The position numbers were made by a program, and so were the translations under genes. The notes under the pieces are model-generated. The model was not told the DNA's origin and searched no databases. It was given only the letters and a program-made list of their open reading frames with translations. Of a stretch of 64,000 nt of DNA, positions 16,834 through 24,445 are shown piece after piece. The stretch is from WRMS01 sp038562165 (GTDB lineage Bacteria > Bacillota > Peptococcia > DRI-13 > UBA5745). Within the stretch, counting starts at the first letter, position 1. Each line of letters starts with the position of its first letter. Where the stretch lies: assembly GCA_038562165.1 (NCBI GenBank), contig JBCFAO010000002.1:73447-137446 (forward strand), written 5' to 3'.

Positions 16834-18690
16834 ATGAAGGACTGTATCGAATTGGTAAAACCTTATTTGCAGCAAGTGGTCAAGCCCCAGCGTTATCTGG
16901 GCGGGGAATTAAATGAGATCAAGAAGGAATGGGATTCGGTGCAGTGCCGTTTTCTTTTTGCTTTTCCCGACGTTTACGATGTGGGTATGTCCCATCTGGG
17001 GCTGCAAATTTTATATGAGGCCGTAAACCGCCGGTCCGGCCTGCTGATGGAGCGGACCTTCTCTCCCTGGCTGGACATGGAGGCTATTATGATCAAGCAG
17101 GGTATACCTCTGTATGCCCTGGAGTCGGGGCGGCCTGCCGCCGATTTCGATTGCATTGGCTTTACCTTGCAGCATGAGATGAGCTATACCAACGTTCTGC
17201 AAATGCTGAAGCTGGCCGGTATTGCTTATTGGGCCAAAGACCGGGGGGACCAAGACCCTCTGATTATTGCCGGCGGCCCTTGCGTGGCCAATGTGGAGCC
17301 CCTGGCTCCTTTTCTTGATGCGGTAGTGGTGGGGGAAGGCGAGGAGCTTTTGCCGGCACTGTTGGAAACCATTGGCCGCCATAAGGAAAAACGCCGGGGA
17401 GCCGTGGACAAGTCCCTGCTTCTTGAAGAGTTGTCGGCTCTGGAAGGCGTCTATATCCCTTCCCTTAAAGGCCCGGTGATCAAAAAGGCCAGGCTAAAGG
17501 AAATGGATGAGGCTGTATTCTCTCTTACTCCTTTGGTGCCCTACATTGAGGTGGTTCATGACCGGATGATGGTGGAGGTCCTGCGGGGCTGTACCCGGGG
17601 CTGCCGTTTTTGCCAGGCCGGCATGATTTACCGGCCGGTGCGGGAGCGGTCCAAGGAGGCTTTACTGGCCCAGGCCCGGGCCCTCAGAGACAATACGGGC
17701 CACAATGAGATTGCCCTAACCTCCCTCAGCAGCTCCGACCATACCTGCATCAAGGAAATTGTGGAAGAGCTGACAGCGGAGTTTAATAAGGAAAGGATCA
17801 GCATATCTCTGCCTTCTTTGCGGGCCAACCATTTTTCCGTATCTTTGGCCGAAGAGATCCAAAAAGTCCGCCGTACCGGCTTTACCTTTGCGCCGGAGGC
17901 CGGCAGCCAGCGGATGCGGGATGTGATTAATAAGGGCGTAACAGAAGAAGCTTTGCTGGCCACGGTGGAAAAAGCGGTTTCCGCCGGCTGGCAGCAGATT
18001 AAATTATATTTTATGATCGGCTTGCCGGGAGAGACCATGGAAGACGTGGAAGCCATTGCCGAGCTCTGCGAAAAAGTCGTGCAGGCCGGCACCAGGGTGA
18101 TGAAGGAGCAAGGCCGCCGGGGGGGCCTTCGGGTGACCTGCGCCGTATCCAATTTTGTGCCCAAGGCCCAAACACCCTTTCAATGGGTGGGACAGGCCGG
18201 CCAGGAAGAGTTAAAGGCCAAGCAGCGGCGGCTGAAAGAGAAGATCAAGGACCGCCGTATTTCCTATAATTATCACGACGCCTTCACCAGTATGCTGGAG
18301 GCCGTCTTTGCCCGGGGCGGCCGGGAGTTGGCTCCCGTTTTGGCTGCCGCTGTGGAGAAGGGCTGCCATTTCGATAGCTGGACGGAAGAGCTGCGCCGGG
18401 ATAGCTGGCGGCAGGCTTTTGAGGAGCTGGGTTTGGATATGGAGGCTCTGGCCACCAGGAGCTTTGATTTGGACAGCCCCCTACCCTGGGATCATCTGGA
18501 TTACGGCGTCAGCAAAAGCTATTTGCTGAGAGAATACAAAAAGTCCTTGGAAGCAGCTATCACCGGTGACTGCCGTTATAACGGCTGCAGCGGCTGCGGC
18601 GTCTGCGCTTTTGGTATCGATGAGTCCAGCGGCGGCGGCAGCCGGCGGATCGGGGAGAATATTTTGCACGGAGAGGCGGTGGACCAGTGA
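16834..18690 (+). CDS. TIGR03960-family B12-binding radical SAM protein
   Basis: 618 residues. The N-terminal third resembles a cobalamin-binding Rossmann domain. The radical SAM barrel follows with CxxxCxxC in RGCTRGCRFCQAG near residue 255, binding a 4Fe-4S cluster for AdoMet cleavage. The C-terminal region is Cys-rich (CRYNGCSGCGVC), perhaps a second metal site. The family is conserved in Firmicutes next to TIGR03936, RNase G and L21/L27. The reaction is not established; RNA or ribosome-associated modification is often suspected. The stop overlaps the next start by 4 bp (GTGA), so the pair is coupled. Confidence 0.9.
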   Translation: MKDCIELVKPYLQQVVKPQRYLGGELNEIKKEWDSVQCRFLFAFPDVYDVGMSHLGLQILYEAVNRRSGLLMERTFSPWLDMEAIMIKQGIPLYALESGRPAADFDCIGFTLQHEMSYTNVLQMLKLAGIAYWAKDRGDQDPLIIAGGPCVANVEPLAPFLDAVVVGEGEELLPALLETIGRHKEKRRGAVDKSLLLEELSALEGVYIPSLKGPVIKKARLKEMDEAVFSLTPLVPYIEVVHDRMMVEVLRGCTRGCRFCQAGMIYRPVRERSKEALLAQARALRDNTGHNEIALTSLSSSDHTCIKEIVEELTAEFNKERISISLPSLRANHFSVSLAEEIQKVRRTGFTFAPEAGSQRMRDVINKGVTEEALLATVEKAVSAGWQQIKLYFMIGLPGETMEDVEAIAELCEKVVQAGTRVMKEQGRRGGLRVTCAVSNFVPKAQTPFQWVGQAGQEELKAKQRRLKEKIKDRRISYNYHDAFTSMLEAVFARGGRELAPVLAAAVEKGCHFDSWTEELRRDSWRQAFEELGLDMEALATRSFDLDSPLPWDHLDYGVSKSYLLREYKKSLEAAITGDCRYNGCSGCGVCAFGIDESSGGGSRRIGENILHGEAVDQ

Positions 18691-19442
18691 AAATCCGAAT
18701 TTGCTATGGCAAAACCGAGAGGGGCAGTTACCTTTCCCATCTGGACCTGGCCCGCACCATGGAGCGCAGCTTGCGCCGGGCCAAAGCTCCTTTAGCCTTT
18801 TCCGAAGGCTTCAACCCTCACCCTAAGCTGTCCTTTGCTTCGGCTCTGGCTGTGGGCACCACCGGTTGCCGGGAGTACTTGGATGTGGAGCTGGCTGCCC
18901 GGGTTAATGTAAAAGCCCTCAGCCAGGCTCTGGAAAAAGCCTTGCCGCCGGCCTTGGCTTTTGTGGCGGCAGAGGAAATCCGGGAAAACAGCAAAAGTTT
19001 ATCGGCTATTGTTAATTTAGCGGTATATAGAATCAAGGTTGCGGTCAAGCCTGAAGATGAGGAAAAAGTAGCCTTAGGTATAGAAAAAGTGCTGGCGGCG
19101 TCGGAACTGTGGCGAAAGCCTAAGGAGAAACCGGGCAAGAAGCCTACGCCGGCCAAAGAAGTCCGGGGCCTGATCCGGCAGATCAGCGTCATGGAGCCGA
19201 CGCCGGCAGGAGCGGCGGCGGGGAATGAGGCGGAAAATGCCGGCAGAGATGAAAAAACCGTTGAATTAGAAATGGTCTTGAGGCTTAGCGCCGAGGGACA
19301 ACTGCGGCCCCAGGAGTTATGGGAAATGATTGCCGCCGCCGGGGATTTTGAGGCCCTTACGCCTTTGGCGGTATGCCGCCGGGCTTTGTTGATCGAGCAA
19401 GGCGGTAAACGATTTGCCCCTATGGAAGGAGTAAGGGATTAG
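18687..19442 (+). CDS. TIGR03936-family (DUF2344) protein
   Basis: 251 residues, starting at GTG 18687 within the previous stop. It carries the family N-terminus (IRICYGKTERGSYLSHLDLARTMERSLRRA) and the FSEGFNPHPKLSFA motif near residue 38. It is the obligate partner of TIGR03960; in some bacteria the two are fused. It contains an insert rich in Lys, Pro, Ala and Gly around residues 145-190. Molecular role unknown. One base separates it from the RNase G gene, so it is co-transcribed. Confidence 0.88.
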   Translation: MKIRICYGKTERGSYLSHLDLARTMERSLRRAKAPLAFSEGFNPHPKLSFASALAVGTTGCREYLDVELAARVNVKALSQALEKALPPALAFVAAEEIRENSKSLSAIVNLAVYRIKVAVKPEDEEKVALGIEKVLAASELWRKPKEKPGKKPTPAKEVRGLIRQISVMEPTPAGAAAGNEAENAGRDEKTVELEMVLRLSAEGQLRPQELWEMIAAAGDFEALTPLAVCRRALLIEQGGKRFAPMEGVRD

Positions 19443-19443
19443 G

Positions 19444-20685
19444 ATGCGCAGAGAGTTGTTGATGCGTTCGCAAGCCAATGAGACTACGGTGGCCGCCATT
19501 GAAGACGGCCGCTTGGTGGAACTTTATGTGGAGCGGGAATTCGACTGCCGGGTTGTGGGCAATATATACAAAGGCGTGGTCAAAAATATTTTGCCCGGCA
19601 TGCAAGCTGCTTTTGTCGATATAGGGCTGGAGAAAAATGCCTTTCTTTATGTAGACGACGCCTGGGCCGGTATGGCAGGCCAGGAACAGATTTTGGCCGA
19701 AACCCCTATTCAGAACCTGCTGAAAGAAGGGCAGGAGCTGATGGTGCAAATTACCAAAGAGCCGGTAGGCTCAAAAGGAGCACGGATTACGGCTCAAATC
19801 ACTTTGCCCGGCCGCTATCTGGTGCTGATGCCTACGGTGAATCACGGCGCCGTATCCCGGCGCATCCAAAACCCGGCGGAGCGTCAGCGGCTCCAGGCTC
19901 TGGCCGAAGAGCTGCGGCCGGAAAACATGGGTCTTATTGTCCGCACCGTAGGAGAGGGGATTTTCCGGGAAGAGTTGATCCAAGATCAAAAGCAGTTGCT
20001 GCTGGTTTGGGAGGGGATCAAAAGCCGTTTTGAGCAATGCGGCGCCAAAGGCTTGATTTATAAGGACCTGGGCCTGCGCCAACGCATACTGCGGGATGTG
20101 TTCAGCTCAGATATCAACCGGCTGATGGTCAATTCCCGGGCTTTGTACAATGAGGTGCAGGAATACCTGGACATGATGGAGCCTCAGTTGAAACGCAAGG
20201 TTTTTGTCTGCAATATCGAGGAGCTCTTCGATAAATATTCCATTGAGCAGGAGATGGCCATAGCACTTGACCGGAAGGTCTGGCTGAAAAACGGCAGCTA
20301 TCTGATTATCGACCGCACCGAGGCCTTGACGGTCATCGACGTCAATACCGGCAAATACGTGGGCAGCACAGACTTAACGGATACGATTTTGCGGACCAAC
20401 ATGGAGGCGGCCCGGGAGATTGCCCGGCAGTTGCGAATCCGCAATATCGGCGGTATCATCATTATCGACTTTATTGACATGGAAGTGGAGCCTCACAAGC
20501 AAAAGGTGCTGGATGTGCTGGCGGCGGAGTTAAGCAAGGATAAGGTTCCCACCCATGTTTTGGGGATTACGGCTTTGGGTCTGGTGGAAATCACCCGCAA
20601 AAAGGTGCGCCAATCCCTGGACAGCACCCTGGAGACACTGTGTCCCCAATGTGCGGGAAAAGGCCGTATTCCCTTGAAAAATTAA
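19444..20685 (+). CDS. rng: RNase G/E family endoribonuclease
   Basis: Single-strand-specific endoribonuclease for rRNA maturation and mRNA decay, 413 residues. Visible: an N-terminal S1 RNA-binding domain (GNIYKGVVKNILPGMQAAFVDIG), the catalytic-domain Mg-site region (TEALTVIDVNTGKYVG) and the Zn-link CPQCAGKGR near the C-terminus. The protein stops about ten residues after the Zn-link, so the C-terminal small domain of E. coli RNase G is nearly absent and no RNase E-like scaffold exists. GGAAGGAGTAAGG precedes ATG 19444. It is the last gene before the L21 promoter and leader. Confidence 0.92.
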   Translation: MRRELLMRSQANETTVAAIEDGRLVELYVEREFDCRVVGNIYKGVVKNILPGMQAAFVDIGLEKNAFLYVDDAWAGMAGQEQILAETPIQNLLKEGQELMVQITKEPVGSKGARITAQITLPGRYLVLMPTVNHGAVSRRIQNPAERQRLQALAEELRPENMGLIVRTVGEGIFREELIQDQKQLLLVWEGIKSRFEQCGAKGLIYKDLGLRQRILRDVFSSDINRLMVNSRALYNEVQEYLDMMEPQLKRKVFVCNIEELFDKYSIEQEMAIALDRKVWLKNGSYLIIDRTEALTVIDVNTGKYVGSTDLTDTILRTNMEAAREIARQLRIRNIGGIIIIDFIDMEVEPHKQKVLDVLAAELSKDKVPTHVLGITALGLVEITRKKVRQSLDSTLETLCPQCAGKGRIPLKN

Positions 20686-20698
20686 GGTAAGAATTAAT

Positions 20699-20727
20699 TT
20701 GACAATTGTAGTCAACAATGATATATT
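20699..20727 (+). promoter_or_regulatory. Sigma-A promoter of the rplU operon
   Basis: TTGACA at 20699-20704 (perfect -35), 17-bp spacer, TATATT at 20722-20727 (-10, 5 of 6). Transcription should begin near 20734, giving a leader of about 150 bases before rplU. Confidence 0.85.
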
Positions 20728-20733
20728 ATTTTA

Positions 20734-20878
20734 ACGTAGGTGCTGCGTATCGTCAGGATACGAATGCCTGCCAAACCGCTCGCCCAAGGCATCCTTTCAT
20801 CCGCCGCCAACCGGCAGGATAGAGGGATAAAAATGCTGCGGCTGCCTTTCAGGGCGGCGAGTCCAGGACAGGAGGTGT
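20734..20878 (+). ncRNA. Probable ribosomal protein L21 leader
   Basis: The 5' untranslated region between the promoter and rplU is long, G+C-rich and has complementary segments, such as CGTATC/GATACG around 20746-20763 and CTGCC/GGCAG pairings further on. An L21 leader is a known structured, autoregulatory element upstream of rplU in Firmicutes. The match here is by position and base composition; a covariance search was not possible. Confidence 0.5.
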
Positions 20879-20885
20879 AATGTAA

Positions 20886-21197
20886 ATGTATGCAATTGTA
20901 GAAACCGGCGGTAAGCAGTTCAAAGTCCAGAAGGGCGATGTGCTTTGCGTGGAGAAGCTGGCAGCCGAGGTGGGTGAAACCGTCGAGGTAGCCAAGGTTC
21001 TGGCTCTGGGCCAGGAGAGCGGTCTCACCGTAGGCAAGCCTTATGTGGAAGGCGCTAAGGTCGTACTGAAGGTCATGGAGCAGGGCAAAGGCGAAAAAGT
21101 TCTGGTTTTCAAGTACAAGGCCAAAAAGAAATTCCGCAAGCTGCGGGGTCATCGTCAGCCTTATTCCAAAGTGGTTGTTGACGAGATTTTAGCCTAA
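20886..21197 (+). CDS. rplU: Ribosomal protein L21 (bL21)
   Basis: 103 residues, standard length. Starts MYAIVETGGKQFKVQKGD, the bL21 signature, and ends with the conserved KKKFRKLRGHRQPYSKVVVDEI rRNA-binding tail segment (given here only as a short landmark near residues 78-100). A strong AGGAGGTG site stands seven bases upstream. The stop shares one base with the prp start (TAATG). First gene of the rplU-prp-rpmA-obgE unit. Confidence 0.97.
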   Translation: MYAIVETGGKQFKVQKGDVLCVEKLAAEVGETVEVAKVLALGQESGLTVGKPYVEGAKVVLKVMEQGKGEKVLVFKYKAKKKFRKLRGHRQPYSKVVVDEILA

Positions 21198-21526
21198 TGA
21201 TCCGGGTCAGGATCAAAGGCAGCTCCCATAAGATCGAAGGTTTTTCGGTCTGGGGCCATGCCGGATTTGCCGCTTACGGCCAGGATGTGGTTTGTGCCGG
21301 CGTATCCGCTGTTGCCACCACCGCATTGCTCGGACTTACGGAGTTGCTGGCTGAAGATGTTTGTTATCGTATTTTACCCCAGGGTCTGATCTATTGCCGT
21401 CTGGCCAAGACATTGTCCCCAGACAAGGCCCGGGATGCCCAAGTAATTCTTGCCACCATGGTTCTGGGGCTGGAGGCTATCCGGCGGGACCATCAAGGCT
21501 ACATTGATTTTGCCTATAGGAGGTGA
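21197..21526 (+). CDS. prp: Prp, ribosomal protein L27 processing cysteine protease
   Basis: 109 residues of the YsxB/Prp family. Prp removes the short N-terminal extension of the L27 precursor before ribosome assembly in Firmicutes. The catalytic pair is visible: His in VWGHAGFA (near residue 22) and Cys in DVVCAGVSA (near residue 34). The gene sits between rplU and rpmA, as in other species with extended L27, and the adjacent L27 has the matching cleavage site. The AGGAGGTG ribosome site of rpmA overlaps its last codons. Confidence 0.93.
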   Translation: MIRVRIKGSSHKIEGFSVWGHAGFAAYGQDVVCAGVSAVATTALLGLTELLAEDVCYRILPQGLIYCRLAKTLSPDKARDAQVILATMVLGLEAIRRDHQGYIDFAYRR

Positions 21527-21531
21527 ATGCC

Positions 21532-21822
21532 ATGATCAGAATGAATTTACAGCTTTTTGCCCACAAAAAGGGCGTCGGCAGCTCCCGCAATGGCCGGGAC
21601 AGCGCCGCCCAGCGTTTGGGTGTAAAAAAATATGACGGCGAAAAAGTTTCCGCCGGCAATATTCTTATCCGCCAGCGGGGGACGAAGGTTCATCCCGGCA
21701 CAAACGTAGGTTTGGGCAAGGATGATACCCTTTTTGCCCTGATCGACGGCTATGTCAAGTTTGAACATCTGGACAAAAGCCGCAAACGGGTCAGCATTTA
21801 CGCAGAAAAAGTGCAGGCATAA
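21532..21822 (+). CDS. rpmA: Ribosomal protein L27 (bL27) precursor with Prp cleavage site
   Basis: 96 residues from ATG 21532, which has AGGAGGTG at 21518-21525 at good spacing; GTG 21523 lies inside that site and is unlikely as a start. The N-terminus MIRMNLQLF-AHKKG carries the extension cut by Prp between Phe and Ala, exposing AHKKG, whose analogue reaches the peptidyl-transferase centre. The body includes GVGSSRNGRDS and the IRQRGTKVHPG segment. Phe before the scissile bond is preceded by Leu (QLF) where staphylococcal L27 has QFF. Confidence 0.96.
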   Translation: MIRMNLQLFAHKKGVGSSRNGRDSAAQRLGVKKYDGEKVSAGNILIRQRGTKVHPGTNVGLGKDDTLFALIDGYVKFEHLDKSRKRVSIYAEKVQA

Positions 21823-21851
21823 GGGTTTTCTTGTTCGACAGGGTTATATAG

Positions 21852-21876
21852 GCCTCGGCACTGCCGGGGCTTTTTC
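21852..21876 (+). terminator. Short hairpin between rpmA and obgE
   Basis: GCCTCGGCA and TGCCGGGGC around 21853-21870, followed by TTTTTC. It may attenuate transcription from the ribosomal genes into obgE; alternatively it may only be a processing hairpin. Confidence 0.5.
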
Positions 21877-21910
21877 AATCTCCTGATCTGAGGGGATTAA
21901 AAGGAGAGCT

Positions 21911-23185
21911 ATGTTTTACGATTACGCAAAAATTTTTGTTAAGGCCGGTAAAGGCGGCGACGGTATGGTCGCTTTTCGCCGGGAAAAATATGTTCCGGCG
22001 GGAGGCCCTTCCGGCGGCGACGGCGGCCGGGGCGGCAATGTGGTTTTCATTGCCGATGAGGGTTTGCGCACCCTGGTGGATTTCCGTTTTAAAAAACATT
22101 TTCATGGAACTCCCGGGCAAGCCGGCCGCAGCAAAAACATGCATGGGGCCGCCGGCGGCGACCTTACGGTCAAGGTGCCCGTAGGCACTGTGGTGAAACG
22201 GGAAGACGGCACCGTGGTAGGAGATCTGATCTGCCACCGGCAGAAGCTTACGGTAGCCAAAGGCGGCCGGGGGGGCAAGGGCAATGCCCGTTTCGTTTCC
22301 TCCGTTAACCGGGCCCCTCAGATAGCGGACAACGGCGAACCGGGGGAAGAGGGCTGGCTGGTATTGGAGCTGAAGCTTTTGGCTGATGTGGGCCTGATCG
22401 GCTTCCCCAATGTGGGCAAATCCTCCATCATCTCAAGGGTGTCTGCCGCCAAACCAAAAATTGCCGATTACCATTTTACGACTATCGATCCTAATTTAGG
22501 CGTAGTACGCCTTGATGAAGAAGAAAGCTTCGTTTTAGTAGATATCCCCGGCTTAATTGAAGGCGCTGGGGAAGGCGCCGGCCTGGGTCACCGGTTTTTG
22601 CGCCATGTGGAAAGAACAAGGCTGCTGATTCACGTTTTGGATATTGCCGGTTCCGAAGGCCGGGATCCCCTGGCGGATTTTGAGCAAATCCAAAAGGAGC
22701 TGGAAATATACAGCCCCGGTTTGAGTCAGAAGCCCCAGATAATTGCCGCCAATAAGATGGATTTACCGGAAGGGGCGGAGAATCTGATCCGCTTGCAGGA
22801 AAAACTGGGGGATAGCTATGAAATTTTCTCCCTGTCTGCCGCCACCGGCCAAGGCTGCCAGGAATTGATGCGGGCAGCAGGCAACCGTCTGAAAGAATTG
22901 CCTATCCTGCCGGAAATCACTGTCGAGGACGAAGTGAAAATCACCCGTCTGGAAGGAGCCGAAGGGCCGGCTCTGTTGGTCAGGAGGGAAAATGATTACT
23001 GGGTTTTGGCAGGCCATGAAGTGGAACGCCAAATCCTGCGGACTAACTTTGCCAATGAAGCGGCGGTCAGCCGTCTGCTGAAAATATTACGATCCCTGGA
23101 TGTGGACAAAGCCCTGCGTCAGGCAGGCGCCCAAAATGGCGATACGATTGTCATTGGTCCTATGGAATTTGAGTTTTTTGACTGA
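21911..23185 (+). CDS. obgE: Obg/CgtA ribosome-assembly GTPase
   Basis: 424 residues. Domains: glycine-rich Obg fold (residues 1-158, DYAKIFVKAGKGGDG start), G domain with Walker A GFPNVGKSS (about 165-173), switch DIPGLIEGA, NKMD for guanine, then the C-terminal OCT domain ending in GPMEFEFFD. Needed for 50S maturation and linked to stress signalling through ppGpp in other bacteria. It is followed closely by an atypical regulator and an RsbW-like ATPase. In B. subtilis Obg interacts with the sigma-B regulators, so the proximity may matter, though no such link can be read from the sequence. Confidence 0.96.
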   Translation: MFYDYAKIFVKAGKGGDGMVAFRREKYVPAGGPSGGDGGRGGNVVFIADEGLRTLVDFRFKKHFHGTPGQAGRSKNMHGAAGGDLTVKVPVGTVVKREDGTVVGDLICHRQKLTVAKGGRGGKGNARFVSSVNRAPQIADNGEPGEEGWLVLELKLLADVGLIGFPNVGKSSIISRVSAAKPKIADYHFTTIDPNLGVVRLDEEESFVLVDIPGLIEGAGEGAGLGHRFLRHVERTRLLIHVLDIAGSEGRDPLADFEQIQKELEIYSPGLSQKPQIIAANKMDLPEGAENLIRLQEKLGDSYEIFSLSAATGQGCQELMRAAGNRLKELPILPEITVEDEVKITRLEGAEGPALLVRRENDYWVLAGHEVERQILRTNFANEAAVSRLLKILRSLDVDKALRQAGAQNGDTIVIGPMEFEFFD

Positions 23186-23225
23186 TTAATCCGGAAATAG
23201 TATGATAGTAGGAGGCAAGGGGATC

Positions 23226-23927
23226 ATGAGACGCTTAAAAGCGGTACTGGCGATACAAGCCCCGGAATCCTTACGGCTTTTACGGGCAAATTTGCGAGCC
23301 GGAGGTTATGATGTGGAAACCGCCCAGGGTGGGCGGGAGGTCCTCAGTAATATCAGCGAAAATTACAGCGACCTGTTGGTGATTGGGGAAGCCTTGCCGG
23401 ACATGGACGGCTTGGAATTCGTCAATACCCTCAGGCTTAGCAGCAATATCCCCATTGTAATGATGGCCAAGGAAGAAGGCAGCGCCGGGGTGGTGGCTGC
23501 CCTCAATGCCGGCGTTGACGATTTTTTATGCTATCCGTATTCTACCGACGAGTTTTTTGCCAGGGTAGGCGCGGTAATGCGCCGCATCGGCAGAGAAATT
23601 TACCGGGCGGAGGACGGCAAAAAAAGAATCGGCAGCCTGATTATCGATATGAGCCAGCGGCAGGTTATTGTCAAGGGCAAAGCGGCCTCTTTGACGCCTA
23701 CCGAGTTTAAACTCTTGGTTTATCTGGCGGAAAGACCCGACCAGGTGATCAGCCATGAGGAACTGTTGATTCATGTCTGGGGCGCCGAATACGCCGATTA
23801 TGTTCATTATCTTCGTGTAGGCATCGGACGGCTGCGTCAGAAAATTGAAAAGGATCCGGCATCCCCCATTTATTTAGTTACCTGCAGCGGTGTTGGCTAT
23901 ATGCTTCAGGATAATGTTAACCGCTGA
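23226..23927 (+). CDS. OmpR/PhoB-type regulator with a pseudo-receiver domain
   Basis: 233 residues from ATG 23226 (AAGGGG just upstream). The C-terminal half is a normal winged helix of the OmpR/PhoB type (SLTPTEFKLLVYLAERPDQV, HVWGAEY, and VGIGRLRQKIE recognition-helix region). The N-terminal half has the receiver fold but lacks its chemistry. The acidic pair after the first strand is replaced (AVLAIQAPES). The phospho-acceptor Asp, expected four residues before LPDMDG's Pro, is Gly (VIGEALPDMDG). The late Lys (MMAKEEG) is kept. It should therefore act without phosphorylation, perhaps by a protein or ligand contact. No histidine kinase is adjacent. It is followed 15 bp later by an anti-sigma-type ATPase. 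Confidence 0.85.
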   Translation: MRRLKAVLAIQAPESLRLLRANLRAGGYDVETAQGGREVLSNISENYSDLLVIGEALPDMDGLEFVNTLRLSSNIPIVMMAKEEGSAGVVAALNAGVDDFLCYPYSTDEFFARVGAVMRRIGREIYRAEDGKKRIGSLIIDMSQRQVIVKGKAASLTPTEFKLLVYLAERPDQVISHEELLIHVWGAEYADYVHYLRVGIGRLRQKIEKDPASPIYLVTCSGVGYMLQDNVNR

Positions 23928-23942
23928 GAAGGGGGAGAATGG

Positions 23943-24401
23943 ATGAGCGCAAAAAAAGTTAAGGGTGCATCGCCGAGTTTTACCCCTATTGTGAATGTTG
24001 AAGTTAATAAAGAGGATTTTGCCCATGCCGGCGAAGGCAGCTCTCAGATCAAGGCCAATTTGCTGAAACTGGGCTATTCTCCTAAGGCTATCCGCCAGGT
24101 GGCGGTGGCCTCTTATGAGGCGGAGCTGAATATCGTCATTCATTCCCTGGGGGGATGGCTGGAATGCGGCGTCCGGCCCGGTCTGATCCAGATCGTAGCC
24201 CGGGATAGAGGCCCGGGTATTGCCGACTTGGATAAAGCCATGGAAAAAGGCTTTTCCACAGCGCCGCCCCACATTCAGCAGATGGGCTTTGGCGCCGGCA
24301 TGGGCTTGCCTAACATGAAGAGCTGTTGCGATGAGTTTACCATCGAGAGCAAGGCCGGCTCGCCTACGGTAATTACTATGTTGATTAAAGACGAAGGTTG
24401 A
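23943..24401 (+). CDS. RsbW/SpoIIAB-like HATPase (anti-sigma factor-type kinase)
   Basis: 152 residues, one GHKL ATPase domain. Seen are the N-box (ASYEAELNIVIHS, Glu and Asn), the G1 box DRGPGI near residue 80 and the G2 box GFGAGMGLPNMK near residue 117. The family contains anti-sigma factors and Ser/Thr kinases that phosphorylate anti-sigma-factor antagonists. No STAS antagonist or sigma factor is next to it. In Clostridia and Thermotogae such single-domain ATPases commonly accompany [FeFe]-hydrogenase-like genes, as here. The partner may thus be the regulator upstream or the Fe-S protein downstream. Confidence 0.85.
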   Translation: MSAKKVKGASPSFTPIVNVEVNKEDFAHAGEGSSQIKANLLKLGYSPKAIRQVAVASYEAELNIVIHSLGGWLECGVRPGLIQIVARDRGPGIADLDKAMEKGFSTAPPHIQQMGFGAGMGLPNMKSCCDEFTIESKAGSPTVITMLIKDEG

Positions 24402-24445
24402 CGCAATACCTGTTTTCACCATGAAGCTGAAAAGGAGGGGTGGTC